Assembly: GCF_002117125.1 (NCBI RefSeq)
Contig: NZ_CP019344.1
Coordinates: forward strand, 434,001-498,000
Reading direction: 5' to 3'
DNA from: Nonlabens spongiae
GTDB taxonomy: Bacteria; Bacteroidota; Bacteroidia; Flavobacteriales; Flavobacteriaceae
DNA length: 64,000 bases
The notes under the pieces: generated by a model
Databases searched by the model: none
Seen by the model: only the letters and a program-made list of their open reading frames with translations
Told to the model about the DNA's origin: nothing
Made by a program: the position numbers and the translations under genes
Shown: positions 51,946 to 60,588 of the stretch, piece by piece
Position numbering within the stretch: the first letter of the stretch is position 1
Layout of the letters: the number at the start of each line of letters is the position of its first letter

Positions 51946-53976
51946 TTACCTCAAAACCAACTTCAAACTAGAGCGATTACCATCCTTTTCAACGGTCAGA
52001 ATGTAAATTCCAGCTTGCTCTAATTGTATAGAATCTTGAGTCTGATCAAAGCTGATAGATCTACCAGAAAGATCAAAAACATTTAACTCAATCTCTTCTA
52101 GATCAGTTTCAAAGTAGAAAATACCATCTTTTGATGGATTGGGATAAACTTTGAACGATTCAGCAATCAATTGATCTTCACTGGCCGTCGTAACAGTATG
52201 CTGTCCTAAATCCGTATAATTACTTTGACCAAAACTATTCCAGTCTCTGGTCAAATTGAAGTCTAGGTTAGGAACAACCGCATCCGGTTTGCGAACTAAA
52301 ACCACATCTTTAGCAAAGTCAGTGCTTCCGGAGTTGAAAACTCCCACGATATCAATCAGGTTCCCATTTCTAAATAGACCTACAGGATCGTTACCGTTGA
52401 AATCCAGCGCATTTCCATTACCGATCAAACGATCTGCCTCGTCAAGGATCGCCTGATCAGCGTTTCCTCTGGCAAGAACATAAACTTCTCCGTTGTCAAG
52501 TGTTCCGGACAAGCTGATTGTGCCGGACCATGTACTGCCACCATTGGCATTACGCTCGATACTGTAACCACTTAAATTGACTTGACTTCCTGTGAAATTG
52601 GCGATTTCAATCGCTTTATTGGATCCTGATCCTTCTATGTATTCACTGATGAATAATTCAGACACCGTTCCAGTACTTCCACCACATACGTTTGAGATGG
52701 TAGGATCATCGGGTAGATTGTCGTTATTAGAATCTACATCCTGAAAATTATCGGGATCATCACTAGCGATGCTCAGTCCACCGGTATTTTCATTAGCACT
52801 GAAATCTGCGGTAACTTGTAATTGATTGATAACATCGCACGCTCCATTAGGATCCACATCTTGCGTTATAAGAACGACCTGTAGATTCCCGAATGGATTA
52901 TTGATCACCTGGCCCGGCGCGATGGATGCGATGGGTGAAACCGTGTTTGCAAAATTCCCTCTACTAGCAGTAACTGTTACGTTATACAGAGTCGTGTTCC
53001 CTAAATTTTCAATGGTATAATCGTAATTGATCTCGTCTCCTGCATCGTAACCATTGCTGTTCACATCATTATAGGAGTCGGTTAAAGTGGCAAAGATGCT
53101 ACCGCTGGGAGCTTGGGAAGAATTCCAGATCATGTCCACAAACTGCGGATTATCAATGTATGGATTTGCATTGTTTTGGAAGTTGTATATATCATTATTA
53201 CGATCGATCTCACGCTGGCTCACTGGGTCTTGGGCATGCCATGAAAGTAAAAGATCGATGTACCACTGCTCGTAATATTGATCTTGTGATCCATCTCTGG
53301 GATCATTTGTCGCGTTAGGACTATCCCAACGATTATCATTGAATCGATCTTCATATCGTGTTGCGAAATACAACAACATACGCGCAATATCTCCTTTAAA
53401 TTCGTCTATGGGTTCAAAAACATCGCCAGTGTAACCTGGTGTTGCAGAGGGACCTTTGCGACTTCCATTTTGATAAGTGCGAATTCCCGAACCTGAAAGA
53501 TCAACTTCTCCAAAAGGAAGATTACTACGTCCTCCATTTACGAATCCATCAGTAGGGATGACGTGGTGTGCATCGCTGCGCATGGGCTCCAATTGATTAA
53601 AAAAGCCTTGAGGAAAGATGTGCTCTCTGTTCCAGCAATCGCCTTCACCGCTATAATTTCCACAACGATCGTTAGTGTTCGTTGCTGAAAATGTATAAGG
53701 ATCAGCACCGTTGGGATTTTCTGAGTAGAGGTCTAGAATAGTAGTGGTCTGCTGACCGTTGTCATAATAGGCATCGTTATCAGAAATCGCATATAAATCC
53801 CTTAGATCATCATAACTCTGCGCATTATAGTTGGCAGAGATGATATTGGCCAATTCACTTTTCAATGCGTAACCGGTAAGTCCAGCTGCCGAATCATAAT
53901 AATTGGACGGCACCTGAGCCCAACTTTGAGCTGTGAAGACAGATACAGTTATAAGGGTGATATAAAATTTATTCAT
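51946..53976 (-). CDS. Secreted endonuclease I-like nuclease with lamin-tail domain and T9SS sorting signal
   Basis: 676 residues from the ATG giving MNKFYITLITVSVFTAQSWAQ (signal peptide). The EndA/NucM-type nuclease domain is at about 20-270, with DRCGNYSGEGDCWNREHIFPQGFF (catalytic His region), SDAHHVIPTDGFVNGGRSNLPFG and FEPIDEFKGDIARMLLYFATRYED. A repeat-like domain follows at about 290-430 (DVNSNGYDAGDEINYDYTI), then a lamin-tail domain at about 435-580 (LFISEYIEGSGSNKAIEIANFTG), and a type IX sorting domain at the end (VYPNPSKDGIFYFE ... GIYILTVEKDG). It should be exported and cell-attached or released to degrade DNA/RNA. Overlapping ATGs upstream (53988) abut the RsmB-like gene. Confidence 0.92.
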   Translation of the reverse strand: MNKFYITLITVSVFTAQSWAQVPSNYYDSAAGLTGYALKSELANIISANYNAQSYDDLRDLYAISDNDAYYDNGQQTTTILDLYSENPNGADPYTFSATNTNDRCGNYSGEGDCWNREHIFPQGFFNQLEPMRSDAHHVIPTDGFVNGGRSNLPFGEVDLSGSGIRTYQNGSRKGPSATPGYTGDVFEPIDEFKGDIARMLLYFATRYEDRFNDNRWDSPNATNDPRDGSQDQYYEQWYIDLLLSWHAQDPVSQREIDRNNDIYNFQNNANPYIDNPQFVDMIWNSSQAPSGSIFATLTDSYNDVNSNGYDAGDEINYDYTIENLGNTTLYNVTVTASRGNFANTVSPIASIAPGQVINNPFGNLQVVLITQDVDPNGACDVINQLQVTADFSANENTGGLSIASDDPDNFQDVDSNNDNLPDDPTISNVCGGSTGTVSELFISEYIEGSGSNKAIEIANFTGSQVNLSGYSIERNANGGSTWSGTISLSGTLDNGEVYVLARGNADQAILDEADRLIGNGNALDFNGNDPVGLFRNGNLIDIVGVFNSGSTDFAKDVVLVRKPDAVVPNLDFNLTRDWNSFGQSNYTDLGQHTVTTASEDQLIAESFKVYPNPSKDGIFYFETDLEEIELNVFDLSGRSISFDQTQDSIQLEQAGIYILTVEKDGNRSSLKLVLR

Positions 53977-53984
53977 CATAATCA

Positions 53985-55196
53985 TCAATCTTTTTTAATC
54001 AGTCGCGCCATGTAAAATCCGTCAAAACCTTCTCGGTGCGCGTACATATTTTGCGATTCCTGCAGTTCAAAACCTGCACCAGCCTCACTGCTCAAGAATT
54101 GTTCCACCTGTTTTTCATTTTCTGAAGGCAAAATAGAGCAAGTAGCATAAACTAGGGTGCCGTCTTTTTTGACCACGCGGCTATAGGATTGCAAAATTTC
54201 TTGTTGGGTGGTTTTAATTTCTTCTATGAATTCTGGGGTCAGCTTCCACTTAGCATCTGGGTTACGTCTCAAAACGCCCAAACCACTACAAGGTGCATCG
54301 ATCAGTAGGGCATCCATTTTCCCTGCGAGTTTCTTGATGGCTTTTGTAGAGTCGATCAATCGAGTCTCGATGTTGTGCGCACCGGCACGTTTTGCACGGC
54401 GTTTGAGCTCTTTCAACTTGCTAGGGTAGATGTCCATAGCGATGATCTGGCCTTTATTTTCCATCATCGCGGCAAGGTGCAAAGATTTGCCACCTGCTCC
54501 CGCACATGAATCCAGAACACGCATTCCAGGCTCAGGATTCAGGTAAGGTGCGATCTTTTGGGAGCCGGCATCCTGTACTTCAAACAAACCATCAGAAAAA
54601 GCATCGGTTTTAAAGACGTTTGCGCGCTCGTTTAAAATCAACGCATCAGGAAAATCATCGTGCGTGGTTGTGGAATGCCCTTCAGCAATCAGTTTTTCCT
54701 TTAAAGTTTTAAGATCGGACTTCAAGGTATTTACCCTAAGAACGACCGGAGCCTGATTGTTAAGTGCCGCAATTTCTTTTGCCCAGAGATCGCCCAGTTC
54801 CTTTTGACCCAATTCGTTCAACCAGTCTGGAATCGATTCTTTATAAACCAATTGGCTAGAAAGCTCATCAAACTTGCCTTTGATACGGCGCACAGGCGTG
54901 TTGTAATATTCTTCCCAAGCGGGTAGGGCATGACCACGCAAAACGATCCACACGGCGGTAAGTCGCCACAAATCACGAGAATTGTAAACCGTTCCAGCGC
55001 CCACAATTTCTGTGTAAAGACGCTTGTAGCGTACGATGTCATAAGTCGTCTCGGCAATGAAACCACGGTCACGAGAACCCCAGCGGGTATCGCGTTTCAG
55101 AATACGTTGTATGGCTTGATCGGCATATTTACCTTCATTAAAAATCTGGTGAAGCGCATCTACCGTCGCCTGCAGTAAGTTATGATGAAATCTCAT
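53985..55196 (-). CDS. RsmB/NOP-family RNA (cytosine-5) methyltransferase
   Basis: 403 residues. N-terminal NusB-like helical part (about 1-140), then the SAM-binding Rossmann fold with VLDSCAGAGGKSLHLAAMM (motif I), DIYPSKLKELKRRAKRAG, LLIDAPCSGLGVLRRNPD (PCS cysteine, motif IV) and LVYATCSILPSENEKQV (TCS catalytic cysteine, motif VI). It should methylate cytosine C5 in rRNA, like RsmB on 16S, or in tRNA. The stop overlaps the next gene's alternative start by 4 bp. Confidence 0.92.
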   Translation of the reverse strand: MRFHHNLLQATVDALHQIFNEGKYADQAIQRILKRDTRWGSRDRGFIAETTYDIVRYKRLYTEIVGAGTVYNSRDLWRLTAVWIVLRGHALPAWEEYYNTPVRRIKGKFDELSSQLVYKESIPDWLNELGQKELGDLWAKEIAALNNQAPVVLRVNTLKSDLKTLKEKLIAEGHSTTTHDDFPDALILNERANVFKTDAFSDGLFEVQDAGSQKIAPYLNPEPGMRVLDSCAGAGGKSLHLAAMMENKGQIIAMDIYPSKLKELKRRAKRAGAHNIETRLIDSTKAIKKLAGKMDALLIDAPCSGLGVLRRNPDAKWKLTPEFIEEIKTTQQEILQSYSRVVKKDGTLVYATCSILPSENEKQVEQFLSSEAGAGFELQESQNMYAHREGFDGFYMARLIKKD

Positions 55197-55258
55197 TTTG
55201 CAAAAATAAGCCTATACAAGAGGAATTGATTGTTTTGCTGGAATGATTATGTTAATAT

Positions 55259-55274
55259 CGCTTTCGCGAAAGCG
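55259..55274. repeat. CGCTTTCGCGAAAGCG palindrome, copy 14 (leader of YCF48-like gene)
   Basis: Perfect copy ending 24 bp before the likely ATG at 55299. It is the last copy in the window; none is seen in the remaining 8.7 kb. Confidence 0.97.
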
Positions 55275-55298
55275 AAATACCATCAAACACCCACGATC

Positions 55299-56420
55299 AT
55301 GAAAAGATTAAAAGAGATCAAAAATCATTTAGCAAACCAATTTTTCACCGTGCTGCTGTTAAGTTTAATCGTAAGCAGCTGCAAGCAAGAAGGCTCAAAA
55401 GCAGCGGTTGCTCAAGAACCTGAAATCAAAAAAAAAGAGAAAATAGACATCGCACTCAGAGCCGTGGAGGTGGATTCCATAAGCATAAGAGCGCTGGAAT
55501 ATGATGGAGTATACTGGTTTGCCGCCAGCAAAGGCCGCTACGGAATCATTGATGCTCAAAACGCAACAGTTTCTTTTATGGACTCGATTCAAGAGCCAAA
55601 AAATCTTGAGTTCCGTTCTATCGCAGTGGGAGAAGAGACTGTCTTTATTTTAAATGCCGGTGGTCCAGCTTACTTATTTGAAGCAAATGAGAACGACTAC
55701 GTCCAGCTTTATACAGAACAGGGTGAAGGCGTTTTTTACGACAGCATGAAGTTTTGGGAGAACGGTGAGGGGATCATTTTTGGCGACCCGACAGCGCAAG
55801 ATGATGTAAAATGCCTTTCTATATTAAAGACTACCGATTTTGGTAAAACCTGGAACAAAGTGTCATGTGACAAGTTACCAGAATTCATCGATGGCGAGGC
55901 GGGATTTGCTGCGAGCAATTCAAACATTTCCATCGTGGGGGATCAGGTCTGGATCGCAACCGGTGGTGCTGCGGCAAGAGTGTTGCACAGCCTCGATAGA
56001 GGCGCGACTTGGGAAGTACAGGAAACTCCTATAGTCGCAGGCGCGCAAATGACCGGGATATTTGCCATGGATTTCTATGACGAGAACGTGGGAGTGATCG
56101 TGGGTGGCGACTGGTCTGACAAAGAAAAAAACACGCAAAACCTAGCCATGACCCGTGATGGAGGAGCCTCTTGGGAACTTATTTCTGAAGGCTCAGGACC
56201 CGGATATTGCAGCGACATTCTTTTTATACCCAATACGGATGGTAAGGAGTTACTCGCTGTGGGAACACCCGGTATCTGGTGGAGTGGGGACCAAGGCGTG
56301 ACTTGGAAACAAATTTCAGAAGAAGGTTTTTATACCGCTGCCATGGAAAGCAAGAACAAAGGCGTACTAACCGGTTATGCAAAAGCTGCTGTTTTTGAAA
56401 TTTCTGAATCCAAAAATTAA
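55299..56420 (+). CDS. YCF48-like beta-propeller lipoprotein
   Basis: 373 residues from the ATG at 55299 (MKRLKEIKNHLANQFFTVLLLSLIVSSC); a longer in-frame start would translate the palindrome. Lipobox LIVSSC at about residue 28. The rest has repeated SxDxGxTW-type blades (TTDFGKTWNKV, SLDRGATWEVQE, TRDGGASWELI, SGDQGVTWKQI), as in YCF48/sialidase-like propellers. Often labelled oxidoreductase in flavobacteria. No catalytic residues are apparent; an envelope scaffold is likely. Confidence 0.82.
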   Translation: MKRLKEIKNHLANQFFTVLLLSLIVSSCKQEGSKAAVAQEPEIKKKEKIDIALRAVEVDSISIRALEYDGVYWFAASKGRYGIIDAQNATVSFMDSIQEPKNLEFRSIAVGEETVFILNAGGPAYLFEANENDYVQLYTEQGEGVFYDSMKFWENGEGIIFGDPTAQDDVKCLSILKTTDFGKTWNKVSCDKLPEFIDGEAGFAASNSNISIVGDQVWIATGGAAARVLHSLDRGATWEVQETPIVAGAQMTGIFAMDFYDENVGVIVGGDWSDKEKNTQNLAMTRDGGASWELISEGSGPGYCSDILFIPNTDGKELLAVGTPGIWWSGDQGVTWKQISEEGFYTAAMESKNKGVLTGYAKAAVFEISESKN

Positions 56421-56649
56421 CCGCAAGCATATCCAAAGATCATTTTTAACGTTATATAACTTGGAAGTTTGTGAATATCACTGAGCCGAGTTTCTCAGCG
56501 TTTGGAATAGGAATTTTCAAAACTGAATCGAAGCCATGAATGGAAAACAAACATTTGATCGCTGGCAAGCATTATAACCATATCAGTCTTACATCTTATG
56601 TCATTGAGCAACGCGGTCTTATGTCCTTGCTCGATTTATAGAGCAAGTA

Positions 56650-56680
56650 TTTGCCATCCTTAATATAAGGAGTACTTTTG
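56650..56680 (+). promoter_or_regulatory. Promoter of ndk
   Basis: TTTG (56650-56653), 19-bp spacer, TACTTTTG (56673-56680): exact match to the Bacteroidota consensus, 22 bp before the ATG. Confidence 0.85.
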
Positions 56681-56702
56681 CAGCGCATTTAAAAAAAGAA
56701 AA

Positions 56703-57122
56703 ATGGTCACTAATAGAACATTTACAATGATCAAGCCTGATGCCGTAGAAGACGGACACACAGGTGCCATACTAGAAAAAATCACGGCAAGCGGTTTTAG
56801 AATTGTTGCTCTTAAGAAGACACAAATGACTACTGCAGATGCTGAAGAATTTTATGCGATCCACAAGGAGCGTCCATTTTTTGGAGAGCTTGTTGAGTTC
56901 ATGACGCGCGGTCCTATCGTAGCGGCTGTTTTGGAAAAAGAAAACGCCGTTGCCGATTTCCGTACGTTGATCGGTTCCACAAACCCTGCTGAGGCTGCTG
57001 AAGGCACTATCAGAAAGCAATTTGCTAAAAGTGTAGGGGAGAACGCTGTACACGGTAGCGATAGCGATGAAAATGCTGCTATCGAGTCTGCATTTCATTT
57101 CTCAGGTCGCGAGATGTTTTAA
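56703..57122 (+). CDS. ndk: Nucleoside-diphosphate kinase
   Basis: 139 residues, the normal NDK length. [13 protein letters not shown] at the N-terminus, [21 protein letters not shown] and the active-site [12 protein letters not shown] with the phosphorylated His (about 115). Exchanges phosphate between nucleoside di- and triphosphates. Own promoter and terminator. The final codons (SGREMF) and terminator are duplicated at 62684-62763, on the far side of the AT-rich island. Confidence 0.96.
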   Translation: MVTNRTFTMIKPDAVEDGHTGAILEKITASGFRIVALKKTQMTTADAEEFYAIHKERPFFGELVEFMTRGPIVAAVLEKENAVADFRTLIGSTNPAEAAEGTIRKQFAKSVGENAVHGSDSDENAAIESAFHFSGREMF

Positions 57123-57178
57123 ATAACACCTCGATTAGATATAAGAAAAGCTCCTCTTTTGAGGGGCTTTTTTTGTAC
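57100..57178. repeat. ndk 3'-end duplication, copy 1 (with ndk)
   Basis: 79 bp covering the last codons of ndk, its stop and its terminator. About three-quarters identical to 62684-62763, in the same orientation. Confidence 0.8.
57145..57175 (+). terminator. Terminator of ndk
   Basis: Stem AAAAGCTCCTC / GAGGGGCTTTT (with G-U pairing on the RNA) followed by TTTT. 22 bp after the stop codon. Confidence 0.85.
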
Positions 57179-57230
57179 TGTAAAGAGTGAGGGCAAAACG
57201 GAGTGTCTCAGCCTTTGCTATTCAAATATC

Positions 57231-57437
57231 TCCAAACCGTAGGTAATTACTCAGAAATTTGTGGTTGAGCAGCAAACCAGCTTTGATTGCAGTATGCAAC
57301 AAGCTACTGAAAAAAGCTTTTTCGGTTGATAGATCAGGATTACTTTAAAACCAAATTATTGTTGTGTAATCAGATGAAGAAGTAATAAAAGGAATTATTC
57401 ACCTCAGTTCTTTGCTAGCAGTTGTGCTTTTCCCACT
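57231..57437. repeat. Island direct repeat, copy 1
   Basis: About three-quarters identical to copy 2, with shared blocks such as GATTGCAGTATGCAACAAGCTA and ACCTCAGTTCTTTG. It sits downstream of the 57447 gene on the genes' strand. Confidence 0.75.
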
Positions 57438-57446
57438 ATTTTTATT

Positions 57447-58175
57447 TCAAGCAACCTTTTTTTGTGAGATTAGATATTTTTCAAGACTTGGTCTCACATT
57501 GTCTATATCTGACTTAGGTATTGGAAGTTCTATAAAGTATGTAGATGACAGTAGTTCAGAAGGTAGTATGCGCTTAAGCTCATTATTGGAATATAAATCT
57601 TCTACAGAAACTCCATTTTTATCGGCATAAATTTTAAGATACTTATTTATATAATCAAAAAGCCATTGTTCTACAGATTCGAGAGAGTCTTCATCCCAAT
57701 CCTCAAGTTTAATATATTCTTCATTATTAAAAATGAATCCTCTAATTACTTTAATACAAAAACCCACACAAGTTGTAATATCGTGTTTAGCATTTAGGAG
57801 AAAGGACTGTTTTGTATTAGAATCATAATAAGAATCGTTAAAAACAAAACCGTATGCAGGTTTTACTCCTTTGTTTTTTAATTTTTGACAATGACCCAAG
57901 AATGAAACTACATCTTCTTCAACAATCACTTCCAATTTTTTTATGTATGTTGAGTCAAAAGAATCTAGAGTTTTAGTGATGTCTTCCAAATGTACTTTTA
58001 CACCTGTGAAGTGGAAGTAATATATACTTTCGTCAAAAGAGATGATCAAACCTGAATGCTTACAAAATCCTTCATCAGTTATTTCACAACTGATAGCGAC
58101 AAAATCAGTTTCAAATTCACAATTTTTGATAGTTACCAAATCGGCATTATCAAATAGTTCTAATTTATTTTCCAT
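57447..58175 (-). CDS. Unknown island protein, possible permuted papain-like hydrolase
   Basis: 242 residues, soluble, acidic. I recognise no family by sequence. HSGLIISFDESIYYFHF (about 40-56), followed much later by TTCVGFCIKVIRGF (about 134-147), recalls the His-first, Cys-later order of permuted NlpC/P60 (LRAT/YiiX-type) enzymes; this is weak. It is 2 bp after the 58178 gene, so the two are co-translated. Confidence 0.55.
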   Translation of the reverse strand: MENKLELFDNADLVTIKNCEFETDFVAISCEITDEGFCKHSGLIISFDESIYYFHFTGVKVHLEDITKTLDSFDSTYIKKLEVIVEEDVVSFLGHCQKLKNKGVKPAYGFVFNDSYYDSNTKQSFLLNAKHDITTCVGFCIKVIRGFIFNNEEYIKLEDWDEDSLESVEQWLFDYINKYLKIYADKNGVSVEDLYSNNELKRILPSELLSSTYFIELPIPKSDIDNVRPSLEKYLISQKKVA

Positions 58176-58177
58176 AT

Positions 58178-59107
58178 CTAATATACTTTGCCAATTTTAG
58201 TTGATAATAATTCTTCAACTTGATTCAAGATATTGGAAAAATACTCGTCATTTTTAAATCCTTTAGAGATAACTAATATGGTTCTTAAGTACGTTGGTAT
58301 TGCATATTCATTGAGAAAAAGTCTTATAAATTTTCTTGCTCCTGAATAATCTTCTCTGTCATAAAAATCTTCTAATTTGTCGCTTATGTAATGAAATGGT
58401 TCAGTACCATTTTTATTCTTTAATTCTAAAAAGAAATGTTTGAATTCCGAAAAATACTGTTCTGATTCGCCAGCATATATATCACAAAATTGATATTCCA
58501 TACCGTGTTTTTTTGCCTTTACCCAAGTGGCTATTTTTATATCCTTATAAAGAAAGGAATTAACTTTTTGAGCCTCTTTTACAGAACATTGAATTGTTAT
58601 AGATTCGTTATTTGAAATCAAATGAAAATTAGGTTTCTTTCCACCATTTAATTCTAAGTAGCCGTTAATAAACTGAACATTAAAATTATTTTCTATTTTT
58701 TCTCTTTTTCTTGTTTTTCTAAATTTGTGACTAAATAGAGGCTTTATACTTTTTTTATTGCCTGAATAAGAATTATAATAAATCTCCCAATCTTGAATAT
58801 CTTCTACATTATTCCTAATTATATTCAACTGATTGACGTAGACATTTTCTCTAGACGGTTGAGATTGTGAAGCTTGGATAATTTTATTATATACTACTTT
58901 TAAATTTGTAGGTGTACCTATGAGTTTTTGTGCTGCACTACCTTTTTCTAACCCGATTTTTAAATTTAAATCTTTTTCGTGTTCAGCTATTAAGATTAAT
59001 GCGTCTAGAATCTGCCTCAACGATTTAGAAGCCTTCAACGACATTTGATTTAGGTTTATATCATTGCCCTCAGAGTCTTTTTTGAGAACGATTTCTATGC
59101 TTTCCAT
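58178..59107 (-). CDS. Unknown island protein, 309 aa
   Basis: 309 residues, soluble, with a helical N-terminus (SLKASKSLRQILDALILIAEHEKDLNLKIGLEKGSAAQKLIG), a strand-rich basic middle and a helical C-terminus. No family recognised. First gene of a two-gene unit with 57447-58175. AT-rich codon use sets it apart from the core genes. Confidence 0.55.
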   Translation of the reverse strand: MESIEIVLKKDSEGNDINLNQMSLKASKSLRQILDALILIAEHEKDLNLKIGLEKGSAAQKLIGTPTNLKVVYNKIIQASQSQPSRENVYVNQLNIIRNNVEDIQDWEIYYNSYSGNKKSIKPLFSHKFRKTRKREKIENNFNVQFINGYLELNGGKKPNFHLISNNESITIQCSVKEAQKVNSFLYKDIKIATWVKAKKHGMEYQFCDIYAGESEQYFSEFKHFFLELKNKNGTEPFHYISDKLEDFYDREDYSGARKFIRLFLNEYAIPTYLRTILVISKGFKNDEYFSNILNQVEELLSTKIGKVY

Positions 59108-59320
59108 TTATAGATTTTCAACATTTAAAAGTAACACAATTAAGTCAATAAAACAGTTAAGTTTTTCTTTTTTCGCATTACTGTTAATGGATTGCAGCTA
59201 TGTGCATTTTCGTAAATTAGTAAAAACTCTCGCAAGTTCAAGACAAGCTAAAAATTCCGCAGGAAGTCTTAGGATTAGAAATAATAGCAATTGTTTTAGT
59301 TATTGTAACAAACAGTTTTA

Positions 59321-60304
59321 TTAGTTGCGATTTCGGGAATTGTCAGGCGTAAACTTTTCATTCAATTCAAACATTTTCTTTCTGTACTCTAATTCTTTTT
59401 CATAAAGTTCTAAGCGGTTCTCCGAAGGTAAATTGAATTCAAATGGAACTTCAATGGATGAAAGAGCGGATATCATATTGTGACGATTGGTAACTTTACC
59501 AACGGTATTATAAAATCCAACTATTCTTGGTGTTATTTGGATGTCTTCTGCGTCAGAAGTGTAAACAAGAGCCCTTATTTGTGAGATTGACATCAAAGCA
59601 TTTTGTATGGATGTAGGATTTATTTCACTAGGTAGAGGTAAACTAACCGATTTTCCACTAACGCCTAACGATTGAATAATCAGATTACCTTTCACTTTAT
59701 CAGCTGAAAAACTTCCAGAGAGACCAAAAATTCCGCTTACGTTCATACCTAAGCTATCCGCCTCAAACGTCGCCATAAGTCTTAAGCCTATTCCAGCATA
59801 TATCGGTATTGAATTTTTATCTTTTGATTGATTCGTTTCAATTTTCTCATCCTTACTCCAATTATCTGTCTCAAAGTAAAGGAAGGTCTTGTCAGAAATC
59901 GAATCAGTTTCACGAATTATAGTCTTTGGAATTGTCTTGTATTTTATCCAATCCATAATAACGGTATACTTCCTGCCTTTTATTGTACCACCTATTGGTC
60001 CAAATGAAATCGTTCCATCCAAATTATGTATGCCTGTAGCAACTAAAATAGATTCATCTGGAAGTGCCTTTAAATAGTCTTCATTTGCTGGTGTAAAATG
60101 AGAATCGTAGTCTTTAATCAATAGTGGCATAGGGTCAATCGGAACATATCCAAAGCTCTCAATATTATCGTTGTATTTCTCCTTGTTCCTTTCTTCAGCC
60201 CATACTTCATCGCTATTGATTGGAACTCGTTCAAGACTCTTTGGTAAACAAGATGTTATTGTAATTATTATAAGAAGTAACAAAATTTGTAATAGTAATT
60301 TCAT
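59321..60304 (-). CDS. Unknown island lipoprotein, 327 aa
   Basis: 327 residues. MKLLLQILLLLIIITITSC is a lipoprotein signal with the Cys at residue 19. The mature part has strand-rich segments (VATGIHNLDGTISFGPIGGTIKGRKYTVIMDW, MNVSGIFGLSGSFSADKVKGNLIIQSLG) and a helical Glu/Lys-rich end. No family recognised. It starts about 66 bp from the second repeat copy and is separated from the 59107 gene by a 213-bp spacer without genes. Confidence 0.6.
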   Translation of the reverse strand: MKLLLQILLLLIIITITSCLPKSLERVPINSDEVWAEERNKEKYNDNIESFGYVPIDPMPLLIKDYDSHFTPANEDYLKALPDESILVATGIHNLDGTISFGPIGGTIKGRKYTVIMDWIKYKTIPKTIIRETDSISDKTFLYFETDNWSKDEKIETNQSKDKNSIPIYAGIGLRLMATFEADSLGMNVSGIFGLSGSFSADKVKGNLIIQSLGVSGKSVSLPLPSEINPTSIQNALMSISQIRALVYTSDAEDIQITPRIVGFYNTVGKVTNRHNMISALSSIEVPFEFNLPSENRLELYEKELEYRKKMFELNEKFTPDNSRNRN

Positions 60305-60369
60305 ATTGTTTTGGTTAAACTGTTTGAATCAGTTAGCGGTCTAACATAGTGGCATCTTAAACTTATGAT

Positions 60370-60588
60370 TTCAAATATACCTAAACCTTGGATAATTAAA
60401 CAGAAATTTGTGGATGAGCAAGAAACTGGCGTTGATTGCAGTATGCAACAAGCTAATGAAACAATCTTTTTCAATAGTGAGATCAGGATTACCATACGAC
60501 CCGAATCATTGTAGTGTGATCAAATAAAAAAGGTGCTAAAAAGAGTTGTTTTTTACCTCAGTTCTTTGTTAGCTGCTGGGTTTTCTAT
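60370..60588. repeat. Island direct repeat, copy 2
   Basis: Counterpart of 57231-57437. Its right end overlaps the last codons of the helicase gene (AANKELR). A motif TTAGCGGTCTAACAT at about 60332 lies at its left side, and a related GCAGCTAACATGTTA precedes the helicase gene at 62551. Confidence 0.75.

Noticed and set aside
55230..55298. Upstream extension of the YCF48-like gene that would translate the palindrome as AFAKA
   Set aside because: A normal lipoprotein signal begins at the ATG at 55299; the extension would bury it.
57412..57630. Plus-strand 72-codon frame after ndk
   Set aside because: It is antisense to the 57447 gene and partly translates the island repeat.
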